The notes under the pieces: model-generated
Databases searched by the model: none
Seen by the model: only the letters and a program-made list of their open reading frames with translations
What the model was told of the DNA's origin: nothing
Program-made: the position numbers and the translations under genes
Assembly (NCBI GenBank): GCA_030043335.1
Contig: JASHXX010000228.1
Span: 1 to 6,058 of the forward strand
Direction of reading: 5' to 3'
DNA: 6,058 nucleotides
Source of the DNA: Xanthobacteraceae bacterium
GTDB lineage: Bacteria > Pseudomonadota > Alphaproteobacteria > Rhizobiales > Xanthobacteraceae
Part shown: positions 1-5,829 of the stretch, in pieces
Numbering within the stretch: the first letter of the stretch is position 1
Layout of the letters: each line of letters starts with the position of its first letter

Positions 1-212
1 GTCTCGACCATGGCGCCGATCACCTTGGGATGCTGGCCCATGCCGAGATAGTCGTTGGAGCACCAGATCACGACGTTGCGCGGGCCCTGCGGCGAATGCC
101 ACAGCGCGTGCGGGAAGCGGCCGGCGAGGCGCTCGAGATCGGCAAAAACCCGGTAGCGCCGCTCGTCGCGCAGCCGCGCCAGCGCGTCGGCAAAATAGAC
201 GTTGTAATCCAT
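1..212 (-). CDS. hemA: 5-aminolevulinate synthase, N-terminal part (runs off the window)
   Basis: This cytoplasmic PLP enzyme condenses glycine with succinyl-CoA to 5-aminolevulinate, the first step of haem and tetrapyrrole synthesis in Alphaproteobacteria (Shemin pathway). Only the first 70 codons are present. The start MDYNVYF, then [17 protein letters not shown] (residues 18-34) and [13 protein letters not shown] (50-62), match the ALAS N-terminus as I know it. Arg21 and the Asn of SNDYLG (residue 53) correspond to succinyl-CoA-contacting positions in the Rhodobacter enzyme. The ATG at 212 is preceded by AGGGGAG with a 10-nt gap. The NDYLG motif also occurs in related alpha-oxoamine synthases (KBL, BioF), but the [12 protein letters not shown] form and the opening residues point to ALAS. 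The gene has its own 300-bp upstream region with an FNR/FixK-like box, so it is probably transcribed separately from the crotonase gene before it. Confidence 0.93.
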   Translation of the reverse strand, partial: MDYNVYFADALARLRDERRYRVFADLERLAGRFPHALWHSPQGPRNVVIWCSNDYLGMGQHPKVIGAMVE

Positions 213-427
213 GACGTTCCCGCTCCCCTGACCCTGACGCGGCGGGGAACCGCTTTTTAGAGTGGTTCCAGGCACGTTGTCGAGGCGTTTGTCGGGGTAA
301 AATCGTCGCGCCACCTTGCGCTAAATCAAGTCGCGCAAAGTTCGGTAAAATTTCGGTTTTAAAGCCCCTTAGTCGCCATCAATGCGGCCCGGCGATGTCA
401 CGACCGCGGATCGATTGCACTTAAAGC
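213..427 (-). promoter_or_regulatory. hemA upstream leader and promoter region
   Basis: I find no credible gene between hemA and the 96-bp repeat. The segment holds the hemA ribosome-binding site (AGGGGAG, 223-229 read on the minus strand). It also has an AT-richer patch around 337-370, unusual for this GC-rich window, and the FNR/FixK-like box at 316-329. This is where the hemA promoter should lie. I could not place convincing -35 and -10 hexamers. Confidence 0.6.
316..329 (-). promoter_or_regulatory. Candidate FNR/FixK-family binding site upstream of hemA
   Basis: Read on the minus strand the site is TTGATTTAGCGCAA, which fits the TTG-N8-CAA skeleton of FNR/FixK boxes. One half-site (TTGAT) is consensus and the other (CGCAA) is the variant common in FixK sites. 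Its centre is about 110 bp upstream of the hemA ATG. Oxygen control of hemA by FNR/FixK-type regulators is known in Bradyrhizobium and Rhodobacter, so the location makes biological sense. A second overlapping symmetry, TTGCGC (316-321) with GCGCAA (333-338), uses the same bases. The transcription start is not known from the sequence, so activation versus repression cannot be judged. Confidence 0.6.
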
Positions 428-523
428 GCGATCGCCTCTGATTGAAGCGATCGTCGCTCTAACTCTCTAGCGGAGCATGATCTTTTCGGAAAACCGGCTT
501 GCACTTTTCCGGATCATGCTCTA
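428..523 (-). repeat. 96-bp two-hairpin intergenic repeat, copy 1
   Basis: This matches 4954-5049 at 89 of 96 positions with no gaps. It has two inverted repeats. The outer hairpin pairs 473-482 (GAGCATGATC) with 512-521, and 487-493 (CGGAAAA) with 505-511. It leaves a one-sided 4-nt bulge and an 11-nt loop. The second hairpin pairs 429-438 with 444-453 around a 5-nt loop and contains one C/A mismatch on the plus strand, which becomes a G-U pair in minus-strand RNA. The last three bases supply the TAG stop of the crotonase gene ending at 521. Palindromic elements with this GAGCATGATC...GATCATGCTC core are, from general recollection, dispersed between genes in Bradyrhizobium-like genomes. I give no family name. 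Confidence 0.85.
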
Positions 524-1321
524 CCGCCCGGTGAACGCCGCCTGGCGCTTCTCGACGAAATGCGCCACGCCTTCCTTGAAATCCTCGGAGCGGAACGACT
601 CCGCCATCTCCTTGTCGGCGAGCGCCCAGGCTTCCGACAGCGACTGGAAGTAGGACTGGAACACTTGGCGCTTGATCACGCCGATCGAGCGCGGCGATGA
701 CGTCGTCACCAGATCGCGGGCGATCAACTGGACGTTGGCGAGGAAATTCTCCGCCGGCAGCCGCCGTACCAGGCCGAGGCGCTCGGCCTCGGCGGCCTCG
801 ACGGTGCGCGCCGAATAGAGAAGATCGAGCGCGTTCATCGGGCCGATGAGCCGCGGCAGCATCCAGGAGCTGCCGTGCTCGGCGATCAGCCCGCGCTTGG
901 CGAACGCCGTGGTCAGCTTGGCGCCCTCGGCCATGTAGCGGAAATCGCAGAACAGGGTGAAGCAGACCGCGATGCCGGCAATCGGGCCGTTGATCGCGGC
1001 GAAGATCGGTTTCGGCACGGCGAGGAAATAGCTGAATTTCTGATCGAAATTGTCCGGCTTGCGCGCGATCTGCACGACATTGCCGGGGCTGCCGCCGCTC
1101 GAGATTTTGCTCAGGCGCGACATGTCGGCGCCGGCGCAGAAGCCGCGCCCGGCGCCGGTGATGACGATCGCGCGCACCTTGTCGTCGGCCGCCGCCGCGT
1201 CGATCGCGTGGCGCACGTCGGCGTCCATCTCCGCAGTCCAGGCGTTGAGCTTGTCCGGCCGGTTCAGCGTGATGGTGGCGACGTGATTATCGACGCCGTA
1301 GAGAATGTCGGTGTAGGCCAT
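521..1321 (-). CDS. Enoyl-CoA hydratase/isomerase family protein (ECI2-like active site)
   Basis: This is a 266-residue crotonase-fold protein, normal length for the family, expected to act on acyl-CoA thioesters in the cytoplasm. The fold is shown by NRPDKLNAW (20-28), the oxyanion-hole segment GRGFCAGAD (58-66) and the second segment NGPIAGIAV (111-119). The two glutamates of classical enoyl-CoA hydratase (rat Glu144 and Glu164) align with Cys120 and Phe140, so simple hydratase chemistry is doubtful. A Glu at 148, in AEHGSS, falls where Delta3,Delta2-enoyl-CoA isomerases of the ECI2 type carry their catalytic Glu (PEGCSS), and NGPIAGIAV also resembles that group. I infer an isomerase or a related activity. 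The ATG at 1321 follows GGGAGGA by 4 nt. The frame stays open upstream to 1435, but those 38 residues precede the conserved family start. The stop codon lies in the 96-bp repeat. Confidence 0.9.
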   Translation of the reverse strand: MAYTDILYGVDNHVATITLNRPDKLNAWTAEMDADVRHAIDAAAADDKVRAIVITGAGRGFCAGADMSRLSKISSGGSPGNVVQIARKPDNFDQKFSYFLAVPKPIFAAINGPIAGIAVCFTLFCDFRYMAEGAKLTTAFAKRGLIAEHGSSWMLPRLIGPMNALDLLYSARTVEAAEAERLGLVRRLPAENFLANVQLIARDLVTTSSPRSIGVIKRQVFQSYFQSLSEAWALADKEMAESFRSEDFKEGVAHFVEKRQAAFTGR

Positions 1322-1471
1322 GCGTTCCTCCCGCGCCGTTAAGTCTTGATGCCCGCCGGCGGCTTCGGCGGCCGCGCGCTCGCGGCGAATATTGCACATC
1401 GGCCCGATCTGGTCCAAGACGACGCCGCCACGCACAAGCGCCGCGGCGACGCGCCAGGGAGAGATTGCGCC
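1322..1471. promoter_or_regulatory. Divergent intergenic region between two crotonase-family genes
   Basis: These 150 bp separate the start codons of two divergently transcribed genes and must hold both promoters unless either is read from further away. They contain the two ribosome-binding sites: GGGAGGA for the minus gene at 1326-1332, and AGGGAGAG at 1456-1463 for the plus gene, 8 nt before its ATG. There is also a perfect 10-bp palindrome, CCGCCGGCGG (1353-1362). That palindrome could be chance in such GC-rich DNA. No clear -35/-10 pair or known operator was recognised. Confidence 0.5.
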
Positions 1472-2263
1472 ATGAGCGATGTCCTGATCGAGACGCTGGA
1501 AGACGGGCTCCTTACGCTCACGCTCAATCGTCCGGAGCGGCGCAACGCGCTCAACGCGGAAATGCTCGACGCCCTCGTCGAGGCTGCGTGGCGCGCCGCG
1601 TCGAATCCGGCGGTGACCGTGGTGATGCTGGCGGGCGCCGGCGGCACCTTCTGCGTCGGCGGCGACGTCAAGGCGATGGCGGCGCGCGATGCCGCGCCGA
1701 TCGCCGTCGACGACCGCACCGCGGACCTGCGCCGCAGAATGGAGGCGGCGCGGCTCCTACACGAGATGCGCAAGCCGACGATCGCCGCGATCGAAGGCGC
1801 CGCCGCCGGCGCCGGCTTGTCGCTCGCGCTCGCCTGCGACCTTCGCCTCGCCAACCGCTCGGCCAAGCTCACCACCGCCTTCGTCAAGGTGGCGCTATCC
1901 GGCGATTTCGGCGGCACCTATTTTCTCACCAAGCTCCTCGGCAGCGCCAAGGCGCGCGAGCTCTATCTGACCTCGCCGATTCTGTCTGCCGAGGAAGCGC
2001 TGCAGCTCGGGCTCGTCACCCGCGTGTTCGACGATGCCGGGTTTCAGGACGCCGCCAAGAACTACGCCATGGCGCTTGCCCGCGGGCCGCGGCTCACGCT
2101 GGGCTCGATCAAGCATAATCTCAATCTGGCCGAATATGCGCCGCTCGAAGCCTGCTTCGACAACGAAGCGGCGAACCATGTGCGCGCGCTGACGACCGAG
2201 GATCACCGCGAGGCGGCGGCCGCGTTCGTCGAGAAGCGCCAGCCGGTGTTCAAGGGGCGCTGA
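1472..2263 (+). CDS. Enoyl-CoA hydratase/isomerase family protein (SGDFGGT type)
   Basis: This is a 263-residue crotonase-fold protein, full length for the family, predicted to be cytoplasmic and to act on an acyl-CoA. It shows NRPERRNALN (19-28), the oxyanion-hole segment GGTFCVGGD (57-65), KPTIAAIEGAAAGAG (101-115) and ACDLRLANRS (121-130). The two hydratase glutamates align with Ser117 and Phe137. An Asp (145, in SGDFGGT) instead lies near the position of the catalytic acid in isomerase-like members such as PaaG and ECI. A CoA-thioester isomerase or atypical hydratase is therefore as likely as a true hydratase. The ATG at 1472 has AGGGAGAG 8 nt upstream and begins the conserved domain. The frame is open back to 1346, but that extension has no family match. 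The next gene, a VOC protein, starts 29 bp downstream, suggesting co-transcription. The C-terminus, FVEKRQPVFKGR, resembles that of the divergent neighbour. Confidence 0.9.
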   Translation: MSDVLIETLEDGLLTLTLNRPERRNALNAEMLDALVEAAWRAASNPAVTVVMLAGAGGTFCVGGDVKAMAARDAAPIAVDDRTADLRRRMEAARLLHEMRKPTIAAIEGAAAGAGLSLALACDLRLANRSAKLTTAFVKVALSGDFGGTYFLTKLLGSAKARELYLTSPILSAEEALQLGLVTRVFDDAGFQDAAKNYAMALARGPRLTLGSIKHNLNLAEYAPLEACFDNEAANHVRALTTEDHREAAAAFVEKRQPVFKGR

Positions 2264-2290
2264 CGCGGGGACGCTGATACGGGGACGCTG
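2263..2290 (+). repeat. 14-bp tandem duplication carrying the ribosome-binding site
   Basis: Two adjacent 14-bp units, 2263-2276 and 2277-2290, differ at two bases and share the 11-mer CGGGGACGCTG. They fill almost the whole gap between the crotonase stop codon and the VOC start at 2293. Each unit carries a GGGGA. The second (2281-2285) is 7 nt from the ATG and is the likely Shine-Dalgarno sequence, so the first looks like a spare copy made by slippage. Confidence 0.7.
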
Positions 2291-2292
2291 CG

Positions 2293-3066
2293 ATGTCGGA
2301 CTATCTGCGGCTGCGGCAGATCTGCCTGGTGGCGAACGATCTTCCCCGCGTCATCGCCGACATGCAGGCGATCTTCGGGATCAAGCTCGCCTATCAGGAC
2401 CCGCATGTGCGCCGCTACGGCCTCGAAAACGCGCTGTTTCCGTTCGGGCTCGCCTTCATCGAGGTGGTCTCTCCGGTCGAGGCCGACACCGCGGCCGGCC
2501 GCTTCCTCGAGCGCTCCGGCGGCATCGGCGGCTACATGGCGATCTTCAATTGCAGCGATCCGGACCGGCGCGGCCGGCATGCCAATGGGCTTGGCGTGCG
2601 CACCGCGCACACCATCGACCACGCGGGCTTTCACGCGGTGCAGCTTCATCCGCGCGACTGCCGCGCAGCGATGATCGAGTTCGACCGCACCGAGGGCGAG
2701 GACGATCTGCGCGGTCCTTACGGGCCGGCCGGCGGCATCGGCTGGACCAAGGCGATCAAGACCGACGTTACCAGGCGCCTCGCCGAGATCGTGGTCGAGA
2801 GCCCCGATCCCGCCGGCATCGGCTGGCACTGGTCCGCCATCATCGAGAAGCCGTTCGTGCCCGACGGCGAAGGCGGCGGCCGTATCGCCGTCGATATGAC
2901 GGCGGTCCGCTTTGCGCGCGGCAAGGGTCCGCGCGAGACCTTGCGCACGCTTACGATCGAGGTCGCCGACCGCCGCGGGATCGAGCAACGCGCGGCGCAG
3001 CGGGGCTACCCGGTCGCGGAAACGGGCGTCGAATTCTGCGGCGTGCGCTTCGCGCTCAAATCTTAA
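2293..3066 (+). CDS. VOC superfamily (glyoxalase-like domain) protein
   Basis: This 257-residue soluble protein has two beta-alpha-beta-beta-beta modules typical of the vicinal-oxygen-chelate superfamily, whose members include glyoxalases, extradiol dioxygenases and methylmalonyl-CoA epimerase. Module 1 spans about residues 5-60 (RLRQICLVANDLPRVIADMQ, then LAFIEVVSP). Module 2 begins at RLAEIVVESPDP (162-173) with the usual helix after it. The linker has HAVQLHPRDCRAAMIEFDR (114-132), reminiscent of glyoxalase-like (PF13468-type) proteins. Possible metal ligands include Glu57, His119, Glu165 and Glu223, but I cannot assign them without a structure. No signal peptide is visible. The ATG at 2293 is 7 nt after GGGGA. 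It lies 29 bp after a crotonase gene and 77 bp before an exported protein. A role in acyl-CoA or dicarboxylate metabolism is suggested only by that context. Substrate unknown. Confidence 0.8.
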   Translation: MSDYLRLRQICLVANDLPRVIADMQAIFGIKLAYQDPHVRRYGLENALFPFGLAFIEVVSPVEADTAAGRFLERSGGIGGYMAIFNCSDPDRRGRHANGLGVRTAHTIDHAGFHAVQLHPRDCRAAMIEFDRTEGEDDLRGPYGPAGGIGWTKAIKTDVTRRLAEIVVESPDPAGIGWHWSAIIEKPFVPDGEGGGRIAVDMTAVRFARGKGPRETLRTLTIEVADRRGIEQRAAQRGYPVAETGVEFCGVRFALKS

Positions 3067-3143
3067 ACCGGGTGTTAGGTCACTTGTGGCAATCGAGAAA
3101 ATCGTTACCATTCACGGGGGTGCAGGGGTTGGGGCCTCACGGG

Positions 3144-4052
3144 ATGGGTCAGCGGCGTTGGTCGGTCGTAGCCGGCCTTTTGGCCATGCTTGCGGGCGGG
3201 GCGATTGAGCCCGCCCGGGCCGCCGACCTGCCGGCGCCGCAGGCGCAGCTGCCGCCGGCCAAGGCGCCGGCCTTCGTTCCCGACCGGCCGTGGTGGAGCT
3301 TCTTCACCAACGGCGAATGGTATTTCGAGTTCGGCTCCGACAAGGAGTTCTGGACCAACCCGGACATCCACGTCTCGCAGCCGGCGCTGGGCAACAACTT
3401 CATCATCCACAATGTCCAGGGCCACGACGCTCCGACCGGCGCCGGCGAAGCGCCGCAATTCAACGTCCGCATCGGCCGCTTTATCACCGAGAACTGGGGC
3501 GTCGAACTCAGCCTTGATCACTCCAAATTCATCACCGATATCGGCCAGACCGCGCAGGTGACCGGAATAATCGCCGGCATGCCGGTCAACGGGCCCCGCA
3601 CCCTCGACAATGTCTTCTTCAACGAACAGCTGCACAACGGCGCCAATCACTTCATGCTCGATGGGGTCTATCGCTACCCGCTGTACGGCAAGACCAACGA
3701 GACCAACAGCCTCGCCGCCATCGGCAAGGCCGGCCTTGGCATCATGCTGCCGCACACCTCCGATATCATTCTCGGCAACCCGAACAATGTCGGCACCAAA
3801 TCATTCGGCAATCTGATCGGCACCAGCACCGGCTGGTGGCAGTTCAACGGCTGGACCGCCGGCGCCGAAATCGGCCTGCGCTACACGTTCTTCAAGCCGT
3901 TTTATCTCGAGCTGACCAACAAGGTCGCCTATTCGGGCTTCTGGAACCTGCCGGCTTTCGAGGGCACCTTGCAGCAATCGATGTGGATGGACGAGATCAT
4001 CCTCACCTTCGGCTTCACCTATGACGGGACCAGCGCCCATCCGTTGTGGTGA
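3144..4052 (+). CDS. Exported protein, probable outer-membrane beta-barrel, function unknown
   Basis: This 302-residue protein has a signal peptide: a basic MGQRRW start, hydrophobic residues 7-20, and a likely cleavage after ARA (24-26) before AD. A proline/alanine-rich linker follows (about 28-48). The rest is rich in aromatic residues and alternating polar/apolar strands, for example EWYFEFGS (58-65), QFNVRIGRF (105-113), WGVELSLDH (118-126), AEIGLRYTFF (241-250), FYLELTNKVAYSGF (253-266) and MDEIILTFGFTY (282-293). It ends in Trp. These traits fit a small outer-membrane beta-barrel of perhaps 8-12 strands. I do not recognise the family, and no PagL-type catalytic motif was evident. The ATG at 3144 was chosen because it begins the signal peptide, with GGGG at 3131-3134. 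An in-frame GTG at 3120 is a possible alternative. It may be read with the VOC gene or from its own promoter in the 77-bp gap (3067-3143). Confidence 0.8.
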   Translation: MGQRRWSVVAGLLAMLAGGAIEPARAADLPAPQAQLPPAKAPAFVPDRPWWSFFTNGEWYFEFGSDKEFWTNPDIHVSQPALGNNFIIHNVQGHDAPTGAGEAPQFNVRIGRFITENWGVELSLDHSKFITDIGQTAQVTGIIAGMPVNGPRTLDNVFFNEQLHNGANHFMLDGVYRYPLYGKTNETNSLAAIGKAGLGIMLPHTSDIILGNPNNVGTKSFGNLIGTSTGWWQFNGWTAGAEIGLRYTFFKPFYLELTNKVAYSGFWNLPAFEGTLQQSMWMDEIILTFGFTYDGTSAHPLW

Positions 4053-4075
4053 AAGGCGCCTTGATTTTCTGCTGA

Positions 4076-4092
4076 CCGATCCTCCCGATCGG
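4076..4092. terminator. Weak hairpin between convergent genes
   Basis: CCGATC (4076-4081) and GATCGG (4087-4092) form a 6-bp stem with a 5-nt loop in the 75-bp gap between the convergent genes ending at 4052 and 4128. The position suits a bidirectional terminator. There is no T-run on either side, the stem is short, and GATC-centred palindromes are common here, so the call is tentative. Confidence 0.25.
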
Positions 4093-4127
4093 CATCCGTC
4101 CCAAGCTTGGCGTTCGTTGCCGTCGGC

Positions 4128-4895
4128 CTATTTCCTGCGAAACGCCTCGCGCGCCGCCTTGCCCGAGCGAAAGCTCGTCGTGAGCTGGCTCTGATCGGCG
4201 TCGGCGAAGGCGGTCGCGGCGTGAAGCGCATTCGCGGTGGCATTGACCGCCTCCTTGATCATGCGCACCGTCGGCTGCGGCATCGATGCGACGGTCTCGG
4301 CGAGCTTAAGCGCCGTCTCGACCGTGCGGCCGTCGTCGGCGAGTTCATCGACCAGCCCCCATTTGACCGCCGTCGCTGCCGGCATCTTCTCGCACAGGAT
4401 GGTGATGCGCTTCGCCCGCGCCGGACCGACCAGGGCGATGAGCCGCGGCAGCGCGCCCCATTGCAGGTTCAGGCCGATCTTGGCCTCCGGGACGTAGAGA
4501 TAGGCGCCGCGGCCGAGCACGCGCCAATCGCAGGCCAGCGCGATGGCGACGCCGGCGCCGACCGCGAGCCGCTCGATCGCCGCGATCGTGATCTGCGGCA
4601 GCGCCTCCCAGGCCTTGCACAGCCGCACGCCGGCATAGGCACGGTAGCGACGCTTGAGATCGTCGCTCTCGCCGTGCCAGCTGTCGGCGGCCTTGAGATC
4701 AAAACCGGCGGAGAAGCCATTGGCGGCGCCGGCGAGCACCACCGCGTGAGTTTCGAGATCCTCGAAGAAGCTGCGCGCCGCATGCGTAAGCTCGACGACG
4801 AGCTGTTCGTTGAAGGCGTTGAGGTTCGCCTTGCGGTCGAAGCGCACGATGGCAACGCCGCCGCGCTTCTCGATGGTCACGTAGTCAAGCTTCAT
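4128..4895 (-). CDS. Enoyl-CoA hydratase/isomerase family protein (single-glutamate active site)
   Basis: This is a 255-residue crotonase-fold protein, near normal family length, presumed cytoplasmic and acting on acyl-CoA. It shows FDRKANLNAFNEQ (19-31), the oxyanion-hole segment NGFSAGFD (59-66), IAAIERLAVGAGVAIALACDW (104-124, the second oxyanion segment) and VPEAKIGLNLQWGALPRL (135-152). Glu137 matches rat hydratase Glu164, while the Glu144 position is Ala117. One-glutamate members of the family include hydratases/dehydratases and isomerases, so the exact reaction is open. The C-terminal part (about 190-255) is helical, as is usual for trimerising crotonases. The ATG at 4895 follows AGGGCGG. 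Upstream on the same strand lies the SDR gene, with the second 96-bp repeat in the 151-bp gap. The two may share a transcript if the repeat does not terminate it. The gene converges with the outer-membrane gene ending at 4052. Confidence 0.9.
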   Translation of the reverse strand: MKLDYVTIEKRGGVAIVRFDRKANLNAFNEQLVVELTHAARSFFEDLETHAVVLAGAANGFSAGFDLKAADSWHGESDDLKRRYRAYAGVRLCKAWEALPQITIAAIERLAVGAGVAIALACDWRVLGRGAYLYVPEAKIGLNLQWGALPRLIALVGPARAKRITILCEKMPAATAVKWGLVDELADDGRTVETALKLAETVASMPQPTVRMIKEAVNATANALHAATAFADADQSQLTTSFRSGKAAREAFRRK

Positions 4896-4953
4896 AGCGC
4901 CGCCCTGCCCTGCATTGGCCCGCCCTGCCTCGCTTCAAATCCTTCAACGCTTA

Positions 4954-5049
4954 GCGATCGCTTCTTATTGAAGCGATCGTCGCTCTAACTCTTTAGTGGA
5001 GCATGATCTTTTCGGAAAACCGGTTCCCACTTTTCCGGATCATGCTCTA
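4954..5049 (-). repeat. 96-bp two-hairpin intergenic repeat, copy 2
   Basis: This is the same element as 428-523, in the same orientation, with seven substitutions and no indels. The outer hairpin pairs 4999-5008 with 5038-5047 and 5013-5019 with 5031-5037. The second hairpin, CGATCGCTTC (4955-4964) with GAAGCGATCG (4970-4979), is a perfect 10-bp stem with a 5-nt loop. The end of the element supplies the TAG stop of the SDR gene. In minus-strand RNA both hairpins would form directly after the SDR stop codon and before the next crotonase gene, so the element could end or stabilise the SDR transcript. Confidence 0.85.
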
Positions 5050-5829
5050 GAAGCCGGTTCGCGCATAGGCGACGCCGCCGTCGACCGTCATCGTCGCGCC
5101 GACCACATAGTCACCGGCGCGCGAGGCGAGATAGATCGCAGCACCCGCCATGTCCTCGTCGGTGCCGATGCGCCTCGCCGGGATGCGCTCTGCGACCCGA
5201 TCGGCATTGTCGCGGGCGGCAACGTTCATGTCGGAGGGAAACGCGCCCGGCGCGATCGCCGAGACCACGATGTGGTCGGCGATCAACCTCGCCGCCATGC
5301 GCCGGGTCAGATGAATGAGGCCCGCTTTGCTGGCGTGGTACGAATAGGTCTCGAGCGGATTGACGAAGATGCCGTCGATCGAGGCGATGTTGATGACCTT
5401 GGCCGGGCGCTCGCGGCTCGCGGCGGCCTTGAGCTCGGGATAGAGCGCCTGGGTCAGGAAGAACGGCGCCTTGAGGTTGAGGTCCATCACCTTGTCCCAG
5501 CCCTTTTCGGGGAAGGCGTCGAACTCCGCGAGCCAGACGGCGCCGGCATTGTTGACGAGAATGTCGAGCTTGCGCTCGCGCGCCCTCAATGCGGCGGCGA
5601 GCGCCCGCACACCCTCGACCGTCGACAGGTCCGCTGGCACGGCGAAGCAGGTGCCGCCGTCCTTGCCGAGCTCCGCCGCCGCCTCATCGCATTGCGCGGC
5701 CTTGCGGGCGGCGACGTAAACGCGCGCGCCCTGGGCGAGGAAGCCGCGCGCAATCATCTTGCCGATGCCGCGTGAGCCGCCGGTGATGAGCGCGGTGCGC
5801 CCCTTGAGCGAAAACAGGTCGGCCATCAT
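5047..5829 (-). CDS. Short-chain dehydrogenase/reductase, RhlG/FabG-like
   Basis: This is a 260-residue classical SDR, a cytoplasmic Rossmann-fold NAD(P)H oxidoreductase. It shows the cofactor motif TGGSRGIG (16-23), NNAG (93-96) and the catalytic residues Asn119, Ser150, Tyr164 and Lys168 (YHASK). The PG motif is in IAPGAFPSD (192-200). Arg20 in the glycine motif and Arg42 after strand 2 (VYVAARK) suggest NADPH preference. From memory, the pattern ALITGGSRGIG, PADLS, KVINI and IAPG-FPS-M resembles RhlG, an NADPH-dependent beta-ketoacyl reductase. I infer ketoacyl or related carbonyl reduction, with the substrate unknown. The ATG at 5829 follows GGGGAGGAG by 9 nt. The next codon is also ATG (5826) and is a possible start. 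The frame is open further to 5979, but that extension lies before the ribosome-binding site and the conserved SDR start. The stop codon lies in the 96-bp repeat. Confidence 0.9.
   Translation of the reverse strand: MMADLFSLKGRTALITGGSRGIGKMIARGFLAQGARVYVAARKAAQCDEAAAELGKDGGTCFAVPADLSTVEGVRALAAALRARERKLDILVNNAGAVWLAEFDAFPEKGWDKVMDLNLKAPFFLTQALYPELKAAASRERPAKVINIASIDGIFVNPLETYSYHASKAGLIHLTRRMAARLIADHIVVSAIAPGAFPSDMNVAARDNADRVAERIPARRIGTDEDMAGAAIYLASRAGDYVVGATMTVDGGVAYARTGF

Noticed and set aside
428..435. GCGATCGC as a cyanobacterial HIP1-like site
   Set aside because: It occurs here as part of a hairpin arm, and the genes are alphaproteobacterial, not cyanobacterial.
1339..1917. 192-residue minus-strand frame
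   Set aside because: It is Ser/Ala/Arg-rich antisense to the second crotonase gene, with no motif.
2203..3111. Long minus-strand frame opposite the VOC gene
   Set aside because: It is antisense to a gene with clear VOC modules, and its composition is typical of shadows in GC-rich DNA.
2550..3143. In-frame upstream extension of the outer-membrane gene (a 500-residue reading)
   Set aside because: The first 198 residues are Arg-rich and overlap the VOC gene in another frame. The signal peptide at 3144 marks the real start.
3067..3143. Sigma70-type promoter before the outer-membrane gene
   Set aside because: TTGTGG and TTACCA are only 15 bp apart and match the consensus poorly. Not strong enough to list.
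4107..4988. 293-residue plus-strand frame
   Set aside because: It is antisense to the crotonase gene at 4128-4895, which has clear family motifs. It has no recognisable motif.
428..5049. Composite transposon bounded by the two repeats
   Set aside because: There is no transposase and no terminal inverted repeats of IS type. The repeats look like short dispersed intergenic elements.
428..5049. CRISPR array
   Set aside because: There are only two copies 4.5 kb apart, with genes between them and no spacer structure.
4996..5775. 259-residue plus-strand frame starting inside the repeat
   Set aside because: It is antisense to the SDR with all SDR motifs intact, and its Asp/Arg-rich sequence is typical of a shadow.
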